Shown: positions 11,375 to 22,345, counted from the stretch's first letter. The stretch is DNA of 64,000 nucleotides from Toxonevra muliebris (GCA_963691655.1 OY829329.1:6958708-7022707); one strand, 5' to 3'. Notes: a model not told the origin generated them from the sequence alone. Translations and numbers: made by a program.

Positions 11375-12400
11375 ACCTAAAAGTATGCTTTAAAAAGTTT
11401 TTAGCTTCAAATTCAATGCATTTTTCCTATTTATTTTCTAACAACAATACAGCGTTTGTTAAAAAATAAAAATAAACTTTAAAAGTTGCAAATAGCACCT
11501 AAAACTATGCTTCAAAAAGTTTTCGGTATTCATAATTTTTTTTTCTATTTCCATATATCATTACCTCACTAGTAATCTAAACTGAATATATAAAATTATA
11601 ATTATTTTTCTAGAAATCTTAGAATAGCTCCTCAAGGTATGCTTCAAAAAATATTTTCTTTCTATTTCCATATACACAATAATATGACCAATAATCTAAA
11701 CTGAATAATTGCCTAAATTTATAATTATTATCCAAGAAATTTTAGAATAGCTCTTCAAAGTATGCTTCAAAAAAATGTTTGCCTGCATTTAAAATAATAC
11801 TTGTTTTATTTTAAGACAATGTATTTTTATTGCAACTTTGAATTAATACTTATAAAACAATAGTTTTTGTAAATATTTGTTAAGTAGCGTTGAGAAGTAT
11901 GCTTCAAAATTTGTTTTAATACATTTTCCTTTCACTACCATTACAGAATTCTTGTTTGCCAATTATAAATAATAATAAATAAATAAAATATTGCATTTTA
12001 TTTAATTTTGTTTCAAGTAACACCTGAAAGTATACTCCAAAAAGCATTTAATTTAATTTTACATAACATTTTTATATTTTCAAGCACAATCATTTAATTT
12101 TTTTTTTTTTTTGTAAATTAATACCGAACAAAAAATATTTTTTCAATTCACCAAAAAGTATGCTTCGAAATTTTTAATTTTTGTAATTTTCATATTATTT
12201 TCATTGGTTTTGCTTTCGAAATTACTAGTTTTTATAAAATCTTATATTTTTCTACGATCTTTTAAAGTAACACCTAAAGGTATGCTTTGAAAGTAATTTA
12301 CTTTCTTGTTTTAACACTAAACTTTGTAACATAAAATGTAGCCTAGGGTCTCATCACGTAACTTCTAGACGATTGCCGCAGAAAGGATACCCATTAAACG
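11375..12400 (+). repeat. tandem array of ~130-bp units with conserved AAAGTATGCTT core
   Basis: The core CACCTAAAAGTATGCTTYAA recurs at 11375, 11496, 11628, 11751, 11889, 12021, 12149 and 12271, giving spacings of 121, 132, 123, 138, 132, 128 and 122 bp, always on the + strand. Units starting at 11496 and 11628 also align between cores (CTATTTCCATATA then TAATCTAAACTGAATA), so this is a true tandem array and not chance motifs. Spacers have diverged far more than the core. The array resumes at 13144 and at 17807-18111 on the other side of a LINE insertion. Confidence 0.85.
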
Positions 12401-13100
12401 ATATCGTCTGTGGTTTAGTTTACGAAAGCACATCACTGTCGTATTGTATATCATATCGTTTATATTTTATAGTTTAAGAGCTATTAACAACTTCATTTGG
12501 TTTATCGAAAATATTATTTTTTTTTTCGTTATTTACAAAAATTTTAAAATTAATTTTATAAAATGTAAGTAGTAATGTAGAATGTAAAAGAAAATTATAT
12601 CATGATAGTTTTTTAGGAGACTATCAAAATTAAATCTAGAGGTTAATTTTCAAAGTCATGACTTAAGTTCATGTCAATTTCCATTTCAAATAACGAACTG
12701 TAATGCAGACTAGCTACAATGGAAAAAAAAAACAACAACATAAGTGTATAGAACGGTAGTGATAGTTTCTTTCAATATCTCTATTCAGTGAAGATATTTG
12801 GAATCAAATCCGTAATTTTGGGTTATGATTTCAAATATTATTAGCTTATATAGGATATTGAAAGATTAAGAACTATCACTAAGATCACTGATGATCACTA
12901 AGATCGTCAGATTTGCCCGTCTCTATATACATTGTTGTTGTGATGACTACATTTGTTCATTAACGTGTTTATATATAACTTCAAATAACGAAAATTATAT
13001 CATAAATAAATAATTTTAAGTAGATTGTCAGGTTCACTTGCTAGCTTTAGGGGTTAGTTTCATATTTTTCAATCATTTATTGCATATTAATTGTAAATGA
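12340..13100. other. sequence interrupting the tandem array, with a long foldback
   Basis: No array cores occur between 12271 and 13144. This block lacks homology to the array units and carries the imperfect hairpin described separately. It may be an old insertion, but clear ends were not found. Confidence 0.4.
12758..12880. repeat. imperfect 123-bp inverted repeat (hairpin)
   Basis: AGTGATAGTT plus TCTTTCAATATC at 12758-12779 is mirrored by GATATTGAAAGA…AACTATCACT ending at 12880. Pairing continues inward (TCTATTCAGTGAAGATATTT against AAATATTATTAGCTTATATA), leaving a loop of about 20 nt. It could be a small foldback transposon or a long hairpin RNA; the sequence alone does not decide. Confidence 0.65.
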
Positions 13101-13143
13101 AACAAAAAAAAGTTACAATTTTCATACAGGAATTTCCAAGTAA

Positions 13144-13226
13144 CACCTCAAAGTATGCTTCAAAATATTTTTTTCAAATTTTTCAATGAATTTTATCGTT
13201 TTTCATTCCACTTTACGTATCTTTAC

Positions 13227-13228
<2 letters not shown>
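13144..13228 (+). repeat. array unit 5' of the LINE insertion
   Basis: The core CACCTCAAAGTATGCTTCAA is at 13144, preceded by AAGTAA as in other units. The unit stops after about 85 bp where the LINE poly(A) (here poly-T) begins. The array restarts at about 17796. Confidence 0.75.
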
Positions 13229-13285
<57 letters not shown>

Positions 13286-13586
13286 TATTTTATTATTATT
13301 ATTAATGAATAGATTACAATTTAATTAACAATACATATATATATGTGTTACAATTAGTTAATAATAATTTACTTACATTCTGTAGCTCTAAAAGAACTAG
13401 TGGCGAATGTGAAGTATATGTAGGCAGATGTTAAACAATTCAATACAAGGGTCAAATACACAAAGGATTAACGTAAAAGTAATAATAGGTACTTAAAGAG
13501 TAAACAATAGTAAATATGTGAAAGACAATTTTAGCAAAAATTTGTAATAAGATTTTCTTTTTTTTTTTTTTTTTTTTTATTAATTA

Positions 13587-16500
13587 TTAATTTAGTATAC
13601 TGATAAGTGAGTTTATTTCATTATGATTAAAGTTAAAAAGCCAAGACTTCACCTCATTAAGGAAAACATGTTTATTATGAATGCTTCGAACTTTGACAGG
13701 AAGGCAATTAAATAGCCTAGGAGCTACTGAAGTATAAGTGTGCAAGAAGTGCTGCAGATTATGCGATGGAATTGTAGCCATGTTTAGATAGTTTATTCGT
13801 AACTTATAATTAGATCTGATGTTAGAAAGGTAACCAGAGTTGATAAAATAAACTTTTAAAACTTTAAAAAAATACAGGTGTTTAAGCGGCAAAATTTGTA
13901 GTTCTTTAAAAAGTGGAAAACTATTTTCAAGTCGACATTTTTTATTGATAATTCGAATAGCATGTTTTTGTGCTATTAGAATTGGATTGATTTTATTACC
14001 GTGTGTGCCTCCCCAGCACACCAGTCCATACTCTAGTTTTGAGTGAAAAATACCGAAAAATATGCATTTTAACAGTTTAATCGAACAGAAAGCATTTAGC
14101 TGATAGAGTTGTCTTATAGCTGCCATTAAATACCTTTTCAAGGCATTAGTGTGCTCAAACCAATTCATTTTGTAATCTAGCATAAGACCCAGATACTTGA
14201 ATGATTTCACGCTTTCAATTGCAAAACAATTTGAGGAACAAGTACGGCTATCCTCATACGTCTTGATCGTTTTAGATGACGCACAAATATCCCTGCTGAT
14301 TATGTATTTATCGCAATTAGCGCTATGAAAAGTAAAATCACAAAGGTTGCTCTCCTTTCCCGCCACATTAAATAGAATAATCTTTGTTTTATTACTCAGG
14401 ACCAATTTGTGAGCAGCAAACCAGTGCCTTAAAATAGCTAAATCATGGTTTATATTAGCTATGAGGTTGAAAGAGGTATCACTTTCAAAAGTACATGCCA
14501 TATCATCTGCAAATGCTATCGAATTACTCACAAATTTTTGTGAAAAAAGAGAATTAATATATATCAAGAATAATGTTGGACCCAGGACTGAACCTTGTGG
14601 AACACCTACATTGATGTTTAGAAAAGTACTATAATTATTGTCAAGCTTCACTTTTTGTACCCGGTTTGATAAGTATGATGCAAACCACTTATGTACAAAG
14701 CCTCTGACACCACATTTATACAGTTTATCTAACAAAATATTGTGATTAACTGTGTCAAAGGCTTTAGTAATGTCCACAAATAAAGCAGCTGTTATTTTTT
14801 TATTGTTTAAGCTATGGTTAATACTTGTGCAAAATTTCAAAAGAGCATCTTCGCAAGACATACTTGCTCTAAACCCAAACTGGCTGTCACTGAAAAACAT
14901 GGATTTGTTTAAGAAATTAACCATTCTCATTTGAATTGATTTTTCAAAAATTTTGGAAAACGTAGAAAGTAGGGAGATTGGTCGATAGTTATTAAGAAGT
15001 TTTCTATCTCCCTTCTTAAATAATGGTATAACTTCAGCTCGTTTTAACTCTTCTGGAAAAATGCCTTTATCAATACTTTTATTGATTAAGGCACAAATTA
15101 CATCGACAACATTATAAACAATCTTTTTAATAAATATACTTGAGAAGCTTCCTTCTGTGTTGGAATGTGAATTTTTCAACGAGTTAATAATCTTAAATAA
15201 CTCCCAGGAGGATATGGGTTCAAAATATAGACTTTGTGGACAAAAACTTTCGTTATATGCACAGTCACAAGGACAATTATTAAGGCCATCATCAGAAACT
15301 ACTTTGGCACCAATGCTAGCAAAATATTTATTAAATGCATTAACTTTATCAATTGGTTCCGATATAATTTCACCATCAACATTCAAGTTACGTATTTGTT
15401 CTTTTAATTTAGACTTGTTTAAAATGTTATTGACAAGCTGCCATTCTTTCTTAACATCCCCCTTAATTTTGTTAAATTCATTAAAATAATAATTCTGCTT
15501 GCAGATTGATGTCTCCTTTGAAATTTCCTTACATAGATTTTTATAGCATGTCCTTAGATTAACATCAAATGGGTATTTCATACTTTTTTTGTAAAGCTTA
15601 TTCTTATAATTAATTCTTTTTACCAATTCTAAAGTCATCCAAGGCTTAAGCTTTTTAAACTTTGAGTTCTTGCTAACTCTCTTTGTGCAAATATCAGTAA
15701 GATTTGTCAAGGTGTTAGTAAACATGTTGAAAGCAACCGAAGGGTTTTGTTCATTATAGACGTTGTCCCAAGATTCAAATAAAAGTAAATTGTTCAATGC
15801 GGTAAAGTCAGTCTTATATATAACATGGCCGGTAGTTTGTTTTAAGTACTTATGTATAATAATATTGTCAAAACTCAAGCACGTTAAACAGTGATCAGAA
15901 AGATACAAATTTGAAACAGAACTACTAACAGAAATATAATTAGACTTTTCTAAACGCACAAACATATGATCAAGACAAGTTGCACTAGACGAAGTAATAC
16001 GTGTTGGATGATTAATACAGGATTCAAGACCAAAAGAAGACAATTTTAATAAATAATTATCCACAAGAGCAGAGTTTTGTAGAATATTTAAATTAATATC
16101 ACCTAGAAAAACTAAATTACATGTAGTTTCATCTGATAACAATTTACAAAGATCATTTAAAAAGACTTCATTGTTATTATTATCATGAAACCTGTACATG
16201 CATATAAAAGTAAACTTTTGGCAATTTATCAAGCATTTAACCTTTAAAACATCAGAGCTAAGAAAATTAAAATAAGAGAACTCACAATCTAATTCTTTAG
16301 TGACAAAGACAGCTACCCCTCCAGCCGCATACTGATTGTTACAATTTGCAAAAAAATTGTATCCTGGAATATCAAAAAGTGACTTTTCCTCATCATAAAT
16401 CCATGTTTCTGTTAAGAAGATGAAGTCTGGCTTGTTTACAAACGAATTAAGATGTAGTACAAAGTTATCAAAGTTTTTACGCATACTTCTAATGTTCTGC

Positions 16501-16625
16501 TGGATAATATAAAAACTACTCAAGTAGTCAGGGTTATGGGAGATATTATGGAAATTAACATTTTTGCAATTTGAATAAGAAATATCAAAAATATTTTCAT
16601 AAGTATTAAAGTTAATATCATTCAT
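13587..16625 (-). CDS. LINE ORF2: APE endonuclease and reverse transcriptase
   Basis: This 1012-aa ORF nicks target DNA and copies the element RNA into the nick. Residues 37-260 form an apurinic-type endonuclease with QQN (44), TETW (Glu73), LGDIN (Asp176) and SDHC (Asp244/His245). The reverse transcriptase spans about 525-800, with NNYRPISLLS (545-554), FGFR (583), LFVDITKAFD (first Asp at 618), GVPQGSVLGP (674-683) and the catalytic FADD box (705-708). A thumb region follows (SVKSFKYLGLMLDYKMNW and CWGG). There is no RNase H domain, as expected for the CR1/L2 group. It starts inside the end of ORF1 (ATGAATGA overlap, 16618-16625), suggesting termination-reinitiation. All catalytic residues I can see are present. 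Group assignment (CR1, Daphne, Crack or L2) is from style and not tested by a tree. Confidence 0.92.
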   Translation of the reverse strand: MNDINFNTYENIFDISYSNCKNVNFHNISHNPDYLSSFYIIQQNIRSMRKNFDNFVLHLNSFVNKPDFIFLTETWIYDEEKSLFDIPGYNFFANCNNQYAAGGVAVFVTKELDCEFSYFNFLSSDVLKVKCLINCQKFTFICMYRFHDNNNNEVFLNDLCKLLSDETTCNLVFLGDINLNILQNSALVDNYLLKLSSFGLESCINHPTRITSSSATCLDHMFVRLEKSNYISVSSSVSNLYLSDHCLTCLSFDNIIIHKYLKQTTGHVIYKTDFTALNNLLLFESWDNVYNEQNPSVAFNMFTNTLTNLTDICTKRVSKNSKFKKLKPWMTLELVKRINYKNKLYKKSMKYPFDVNLRTCYKNLCKEISKETSICKQNYYFNEFNKIKGDVKKEWQLVNNILNKSKLKEQIRNLNVDGEIISEPIDKVNAFNKYFASIGAKVVSDDGLNNCPCDCAYNESFCPQSLYFEPISSWELFKIINSLKNSHSNTEGSFSSIFIKKIVYNVVDVICALINKSIDKGIFPEELKRAEVIPLFKKGDRKLLNNYRPISLLSTFSKIFEKSIQMRMVNFLNKSMFFSDSQFGFRASMSCEDALLKFCTSINHSLNNKKITAALFVDITKAFDTVNHNILLDKLYKCGVRGFVHKWFASYLSNRVQKVKLDNNYSTFLNINVGVPQGSVLGPTLFLIYINSLFSQKFVSNSIAFADDMACTFESDTSFNLIANINHDLAILRHWFAAHKLVLSNKTKIILFNVAGKESNLCDFTFHSANCDKYIISRDICASSKTIKTYEDSRTCSSNCFAIESVKSFKYLGLMLDYKMNWFEHTNALKRYLMAAIRQLYQLNAFCSIKLLKCIFFGIFHSKLEYGLVCWGGTHGNKINPILIAQKHAIRIINKKCRLENSFPLFKELQILPLKHLYFFKVLKVYFINSGYLSNIRSNYKLRINYLNMATIPSHNLQHFLHTYTSVAPRLFNCLPVKVRSIHNKHVFLNEVKSWLFNFNHNEINSLISILN

Positions 16626-17739
16626 GGTTTACAGAAATATGATTACTTAAATGTGAATTATTAATTATACTAAGATCCTCAAATGAGTTTACAATAATTG
16701 CAGTTTCGCCTTCGTTTTTACGCATTAAAACCCTACCATTACTAACCCAAACATATCTAAACTTGTTTTCTTTTTTAAATTTTTGAGCAGCTTTTAAGAG
16801 GTTCCTAGTAGAATTCGGTAACGAATCATTTAAGTAGATATAATTGCTATACTCACTACCAAACAACTTAGCAGATAGGTTTTTTCTGTGCAAGTTTTTT
16901 TTCTTCATAATCTCTTTCTTCCTGTTAAGAGAAACAAATTTCACGCATAAAATATTAAATGCATTAGTTGCTGTAGAACCTCTGTTGTTTTTTATTTTTT
17001 TAACATAACAATTGTCAATGTTATCTACAGTGATATCGGATTGTAACCCTACTGTGAAGATTTTCATAGCAGAAGCGAGAGCATTATTATTATTGATGTT
17101 AGGAACACCAACAATATCAATGCATTTTTCGCTTCTCTTTAATTTAAGATAGTTGATTTCTCTATTAAGATCATTAACTTTCTCTACTAGTTCATTCTTT
17201 TCTACTTGTAAATTGTGGATAAGTGAAAGAGCATTAGCATTCATATTTTTAAGAGATATTATTTCATTATATACGAGCTCTAATGTAATTACCGATGATT
17301 GACGAGCTGCTAAATTCACATTGCTCTCTGCATTATTGGTGTTAGGTTGAAGCTGAGGCAGAATTAGTTGCTGTTGTTGTGCACTATGTTGCTGTAATAT
17401 TTGCCGTTGATTATTTAGCTGCTGCGCTGGTTGACGTCCACCAGACAAAGAGATAACAGTATTAATGCTGTTGTTGATATGCTGATGTTGATTCTGCTGC
17501 TGCTGTTGTACCTCATTCTGATGATGATCCTCTCGTAGTTGTTGGTAAAGTGGACTAGCAGCCATTTTTGGTGTAGAAGGTAGAAAGTTCTCTTCGTTTT
17601 TGTCGAAATTCGCTTCTTCATTAGTTGTTGCGGGTATAGTTGATGATGTTGGTTTAGTAATAGCAGATGGTGAGCGAAGAGAAGCACGTCTTTGAGCTAC
17701 GCAAGCACTGCATTTAAACTGTTTGCCATTTTTAGTCAT
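16618..17739 (-). CDS. LINE ORF1: partial PHD finger, coiled coil, FP-like RNA-binding domain
   Basis: From the first ATG this ORF encodes 373 aa. The frame continues open upstream to about 17796 (CNEYFHCSC…YMTKNGKQFKCSAC). This is the second half of a Cys4-His-Cys3 PHD zinc finger, so the true start lies in the missing 5' part. A Gln/Asn/His-rich linker (about 70-150) is followed by a coiled coil (about 155-205, SLIHNLQVEKNELVEKVNDL). Then comes a domain like the FP-type domain common in insect CR1 ORF1 proteins (about 205-345; NYIYLNDSLPNSTRNLLKAA and FRYVWVSNGRVLMRKN). ORF1 proteins bind element RNA in the cytoplasm. It overlaps ORF2 by 8 nt. The product as it stands lacks a complete zinc finger. 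Confidence 0.85.
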   Translation of the reverse strand: MTKNGKQFKCSACVAQRRASLRSPSAITKPTSSTIPATTNEEANFDKNEENFLPSTPKMAASPLYQQLREDHHQNEVQQQQQNQHQHINNSINTVISLSGGRQPAQQLNNQRQILQQHSAQQQQLILPQLQPNTNNAESNVNLAARQSSVITLELVYNEIISLKNMNANALSLIHNLQVEKNELVEKVNDLNREINYLKLKRSEKCIDIVGVPNINNNNALASAMKIFTVGLQSDITVDNIDNCYVKKIKNNRGSTATNAFNILCVKFVSLNRKKEIMKKKNLHRKNLSAKLFGSEYSNYIYLNDSLPNSTRNLLKAAQKFKKENKFRYVWVSNGRVLMRKNEGETAIIVNSFEDLSIINNSHLSNHISVNHE

Positions 17740-17795
17740 ATAATCAACATCAATTTTATTAATCTTTACACAGCTACAATGGAAATATTCATTGC

Positions 17796-18125
17796 ATTTA
17801 AAGTAACACCTAAAAGTATGCTTTAAAAAGTATTTAATTTTATTTCATTTTCGAGTAAAATCATTTAATTTTTTTTTCTTGAAATTAATTTCAAACCAAA
17901 CATATTTTTCAATAAAATATGTCATAAGTTTTTTTAATTAACACCTAAAAGTATGCTTTAAAAAGTATTTAATTTAATTTCATATGTTCTCACATTTTCG
18001 AGTAAAATCATTTAATTTTTTTTCTTGCAAATTAATTTCAAACCAAACATATTTTTCAATAAAATATGTCATAAGTTTTTTTAATTAACACCTAAAAGTA
18101 TGCTTTAAAAATTTTCTAGTTTGTT
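17796..18125 (+). repeat. array units 3' of the LINE (three cores)
   Basis: Cores at 17807, 17942 and 18089 (spacings 135 and 147). The two full units are nearly identical over their whole length (ATTTAATTT…CAAACCAAACATATTTTTC…ATAAGTTTTTTTAATTAA), so they duplicated much more recently than those at 11.4-12.3 kb. They also align to the unit at 12021-12148. Confidence 0.9.
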
Positions 18126-20160
18126 ATGCTTATATAGTAGTAGTGAGGTCAAGATCAATAACTAACCATATGCTCCTGGCGCTAGAGTACAAATATTTTG
18201 TTAAGATATTTCTTCTCACTAGCGGCTCCAAAACTTTACAAAGGAAGGGTTTAATGTTTTCATTTTGCTTATTTTTTCCAGTATGAAATATTATTATAGC
18301 CTATAATTTTCATTTGAAATTTGTATGCATTATTCATTGCAACAAAGAATATTCTTCTACTCATTCTCTATTTAAATGAAAGTATACTTCCTCGAAGTAT
18401 CAAATATTTATGAAACTATACTCTGTGGTTTATTTTTTGATGTTTACTTATTTTGTTTTAAAAACGTTTAAAAATATTTATTCAGTGTTCGAAATCATCA
18501 GTTCTTCATATGCATAAGCGCGTGCTGCCCATGTTTGCACTAAGCCTTCAGTTTAGAATGCGGTTGATATTATGACCTGCAATTAAATTGACTAATAAAT
18601 TCTTTTACTTCATATTATATCACACAAATAATTACGCTTCATAAAACACATGCCAGTTAATTTTTACTAGCTTGAACTTAAATAACAAAGCTGGTTAATA
18701 TGCACAAGTTTGAATGAACTCAACTACAGCTGCAGGTATAATGTACTTACTTGTATATACATATGCACATATATATATATACTATAGGTATATGTATATA
18801 TGTACCTACATTCAATATGCTGCTGTAAAGTAATATGTAATTTCCAAACGACTTCTTCTTTACTACTTACATATAATATTCATAGACAGGAAAAAACGAA
18901 AAAACAAAAAGCAACAAAAACAAAAAGCAACAAAAACAAAAAGCAACAAAAACAAAAGCAGGCGCACCGCTCGTTAGTTTTTCTTTACAACATTTTCAAA
19001 TTGCACATTTGAGTGCTGAATTTTTAATACATATATAATTAGTATCAAATATATACATACATACATACATACACGTGTAGGTATAAAAAAAAAACACGAG
19101 AAACAACGAAAGAGACACATTTCCTCTTCCTCTGTTTTATATGTGTATATGTACAAACATACTTATGTTTATTATACAACAGCGAAGCAACAGCAACAAC
19201 TATTTATACAACAAACGAGTGTATATGCATAGTATAGAGTACCAAAACTAACACCGGAAGCGTTGCTTTTTTAAAAAATATTTGCCTTCCGTTATTTACT
19301 CAAATTGTATGTGCACACACACACACAAACACAAACACAAAAAAAAAAAAAAAACACATGCACATAAATGCACAGTGAAATGATGAAAATATATTTACAC
19401 ATGCAAAACAACTACGGAAAAAGCGAAAAAGAAAAACATTTGCAAAAACATAAAAAAAATATGAAAGCATTGAAAACAGCTGCATATCCTTGTAGCAGGC
19501 TAATATTCCATATATTCGATGTATGTTATGTATGTATGTATGTTATATGCTAGTCATTCTTATATTCTCATATATGCACATACATACATGTATGGGAAAA
19601 TGTTTATACATGCATTCATAATAATATTTACATACTCAAAAACATACACACACACACACACACACGCACATATAAACTATGTAGTTTTAAATTCAGCAGT
19701 TTGTTGCTAGTCCGCTGAGTAATTCAGGAAGTGAAATAAAAAATATATTATTTCTTTAGATAGTAAACTTCTCTGGGAGATATACATATGTCAAAGGAAA
19801 AATATCTGAGTCATTGTAAGGTTTTTGAGATCTGCCAGCTAGCAATATCCTCTGGAATTATAGCGCCTATTAGTGAAGCAAGCTTTCTCTGGATTACATA
19901 AAGAATGCGTTTACCAGACTTCAGAGTGTTTAGTAGCATATTTGTTGTACGAAAACTGATCCTTAAGATAAGCAGTTTTATTATCCTGGGTTCCATCTAG
20001 AGTACAAATATTTCGTTCAGACATTCCTTCCCACTAGCACGAGCACTACTGACTTTCAAAGAGGGCGTATACATTTTTTGTCCCTTTAAAATTGGTTTTG
20101 ATTTAATGCCATTATTATTAATATGTTTGGGAATGTGCACTGCGTCTTATAGAACGCTTG
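18126..20160. other. non-coding DNA with microsatellites and a short dispersed repeat
   Basis: No gene is recognised. CTAGAGTACAAATATTT followed by a CTTC(T/C)CACTAGC block occurs at about 18182 and again at about 19997, both on the + strand. A 15-bp tandem (AAAAGCAACAAAAAC, about 3-4 copies) lies at 18903-18957. ATAC/ATGT and (CA)n microsatellites lie at 19058-19072, 19312-19350, 19517-19545 and 19645-19668. Confidence 0.55.
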
Positions 20161-20317
20161 TATGGGTCTTTTTGTCGGTAAGGGACCGAAGCCCGAGGAG
20201 GTCTTCGTTCGGTCTCTTCCACTATTGAGATTTGGTTGGTTGATTGGTTGGTTTATGTGGCTGATCTACAGCAGTTCACCCGTAGATCACAATTAGCGCT
20301 TTTGCGCCGTTTTTGAT
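20161..20317. repeat. unclassified dispersed-repeat-like segment next to the minisatellite element
   Basis: The segment includes GGTTGGTTGATTGGTTGG and CTACAGCAGTTCACCCGTAG, and ends at TTTGCGCCG. It has the look of a repeat flank, but no terminal repeats are seen and it is not shared with the second minisatellite element at 43 kb. Confidence 0.3.
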
Positions 20318-20756
20318 ACTTCAAATTCCCAATTGACTCCAAAAGACTTCAACTGACTTCAATTGACTTCAAAATCCCAACTGACTTCAAAAGACTCCAA
20401 GTGACTCCAATTGACTGCAAATTGCAATTGACTCCAAATGACTGCATTTGAGTTCAAGGTTACTCAAGTGACTCCAAGTGACTTCAAGTGACTCCAAGTG
20501 ACTTCGAAGCAGTCATGATTTTGGAGTCATAAGATTTGCAGTCTCATGATTTCAAAAAAAGACTGCACTCCCTTGACTCTAGAAAAGACTTTTCTAAATG
20601 AATAACCAATCGGCGACTCCAAAAAAGACTTCCAACTGCATTTTTTATTCTTGAGTCAAATACGTTATTCAGTAACTGCAATCATCAATTGCCGATTATT
20701 AACTGTGACTTCAAGGTATTGCAATTAAATTGATTGCATTCTTTTACAGCTCTAGT
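20318..20756 (-). mobile_element. dispersed element with internal 10-bp GACTYCAAGT minisatellite, copy A
   Basis: Reverse-complemented, this matches the segment at 43184-43707 along its whole length. Shared landmarks are GAGCTG(C/T)AAAAGAATGC, AATAACGTA(C/T)TTGACTC, CGCCGATTGGTTATTCATTT, TGAGACTGCAAATCTTATGA, then 10-bp repeats of the type (G/A)GTCACTTG(G/A)A, then GGAGTCAATTGGG. Copy A has only about five minisatellite units (about 20463-20512). The coding frames are closed. It is likely a non-autonomous mobile element with a variable internal repeat; no terminal repeats or target duplication were found. Confidence 0.65.
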
Positions 20757-22308
20757 ATATACCAAATAGCTTCTTCGAAAGCTTAACATGTATGTATTTA
20801 TGCTCTTAAAAGAAAAGAGCAAGCAAAAAAAAAAGAAAAGTGGAAAAAACACATCACCACGGAAGTAGAAATTTCTTTGCCAATCTTTGCTCTTAAGTAA
20901 ATTGAATCCATTCCAAAAAATAAAATAAATCTTTAAAATCATAAAAGTATACAGTTATACATAGCTGAGAAAATAAAATGTAATAATAAAAATAAAATAA
21001 GTAAAAGTGTATACGTTGAGTGGCTTCATGGATTTAAAAAGGATTTAATCCATCAATGTCCTGTCCTGGCAAAAGCATTCAACGGAAATTTTAATCAGCA
21101 CATAAGAAATTTATATCTCAAGTTTTATTTACAATTTCTTTGACAAAATTTTTTTTTATATGCACACATATTTCAATTTAAAATTTAATTCAAAAATATT
21201 TACTACAGAACATGATTTAGTTTACAAACAAATTTATTGAAACTTAATTGGCAAATAAAGAAATATCACTCATACGTCAAGTAGTCCAAAGCGGTTCTTC
21301 TTTATAGCAATAAAGATAATAGTTTTTAAATGAAATAATATATAAATAGCAGTAAGAATTAATATTGCATTTTCTATTAAAACAATTTCATTTTTATTAT
21401 GTCTTTTCAGTTTTGCTTTTGCATTTGAGTTAGTTTTTTTTTTTCACTCAGTTTGATTGCAAAAGGTAAACTAAAGTAGGTAAATAGTACGTGAGAAAAA
21501 GCGCATACTGATGTATGTACAACTACTTTCAAATATGTACTATGCATACATGCATGTATATGTGTATAATGCAGCAAGAAAAGCAAAATAGAAAAGAAGC
21601 AAAAAACTTTTAAACATATATAGGGGAAAATATCATTATAAGGAAACATACATAAAGTAAGGAACACATTTGGGGGAACATTTTGAAAATCAAGTGCTAT
21701 ACAAACTTTGACTTCTCGCTTTCTGTATTTTATATCGAAGCCGGCAACACTGACGTAGTTATCACTGTTTTTTCGTTAAAAAGTGTGCCTTTTTATAAAT
21801 TTATGGACAAAAAACTAAAAGAGGTCCCAGAGATTCCCTAAGGCGGAATTTTAAGTTTTTCTTCCATCTAAAAATGTGATAATCGGTTAGAGGAGGAAGG
21901 CAGTTAACCCTGAAACTTCCTTTTTCCTACCCCTCCTAGGTTCTTCCAAATATAAACTAATTACCTACACTCAGTCACTATTTCAATACTGAGGCTTAAT
22001 CTAATGTAACAATTTAACTTGAAATTTTCGCTTTACAAACCAAAATCCTTTCAACTGCGCTACTTACCATATACTCTACACACACACACACACACGCATA
22101 CACATATTTATTTGAAGAAAATGTGTGTGGGCTCATAACAACGGAAAATTGTGGAAATTTTGTTTATGTTGTGATGAAACGCAATTATCCAAAAATTCTT
22201 AGAATTTTATTGCAATTTATAGTTCATCATTGGCTGAACCGCATTGCAACGCTTACAGCTTTTATGCAAATATTAGTTGGCGGTTGGTGGTTAACCATAC
22301 ATCTCCTA

Positions 22309-22345
<37 letters not shown>

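Larger units (their letters stand above)
13229..17796 (-). mobile_element. CR1/Daphne-like non-LTR retrotransposon, 5'-truncated, ORFs intact
   Basis: This 4.5-kb minus-strand element carries ORF1 (16618-17739) and ORF2 (13587-16625) without internal stops. The 3' end is a (TAA)n-like stretch followed by an uninterrupted run of 55 A (here T, 13229-13283). At the 5' end the ORF1 frame is still open and encodes CNEYFHCSCV at the junction, the second half of a PHD finger, so the element is truncated inside ORF1. The long pure tail and clean frames argue for a young insertion. It has landed in the ~130-bp tandem array; no target duplication was found and some 25-30 bp of the unit appear to be missing. 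Confidence 0.9.

Noticed and set aside
11375..12293. Regularly spaced conserved repeats resembling a CRISPR array
   Set aside because: The organism is clearly an insect; spacers are about 100 bp, related to each other, and the repeats vary. It is a tandem satellite-like array.
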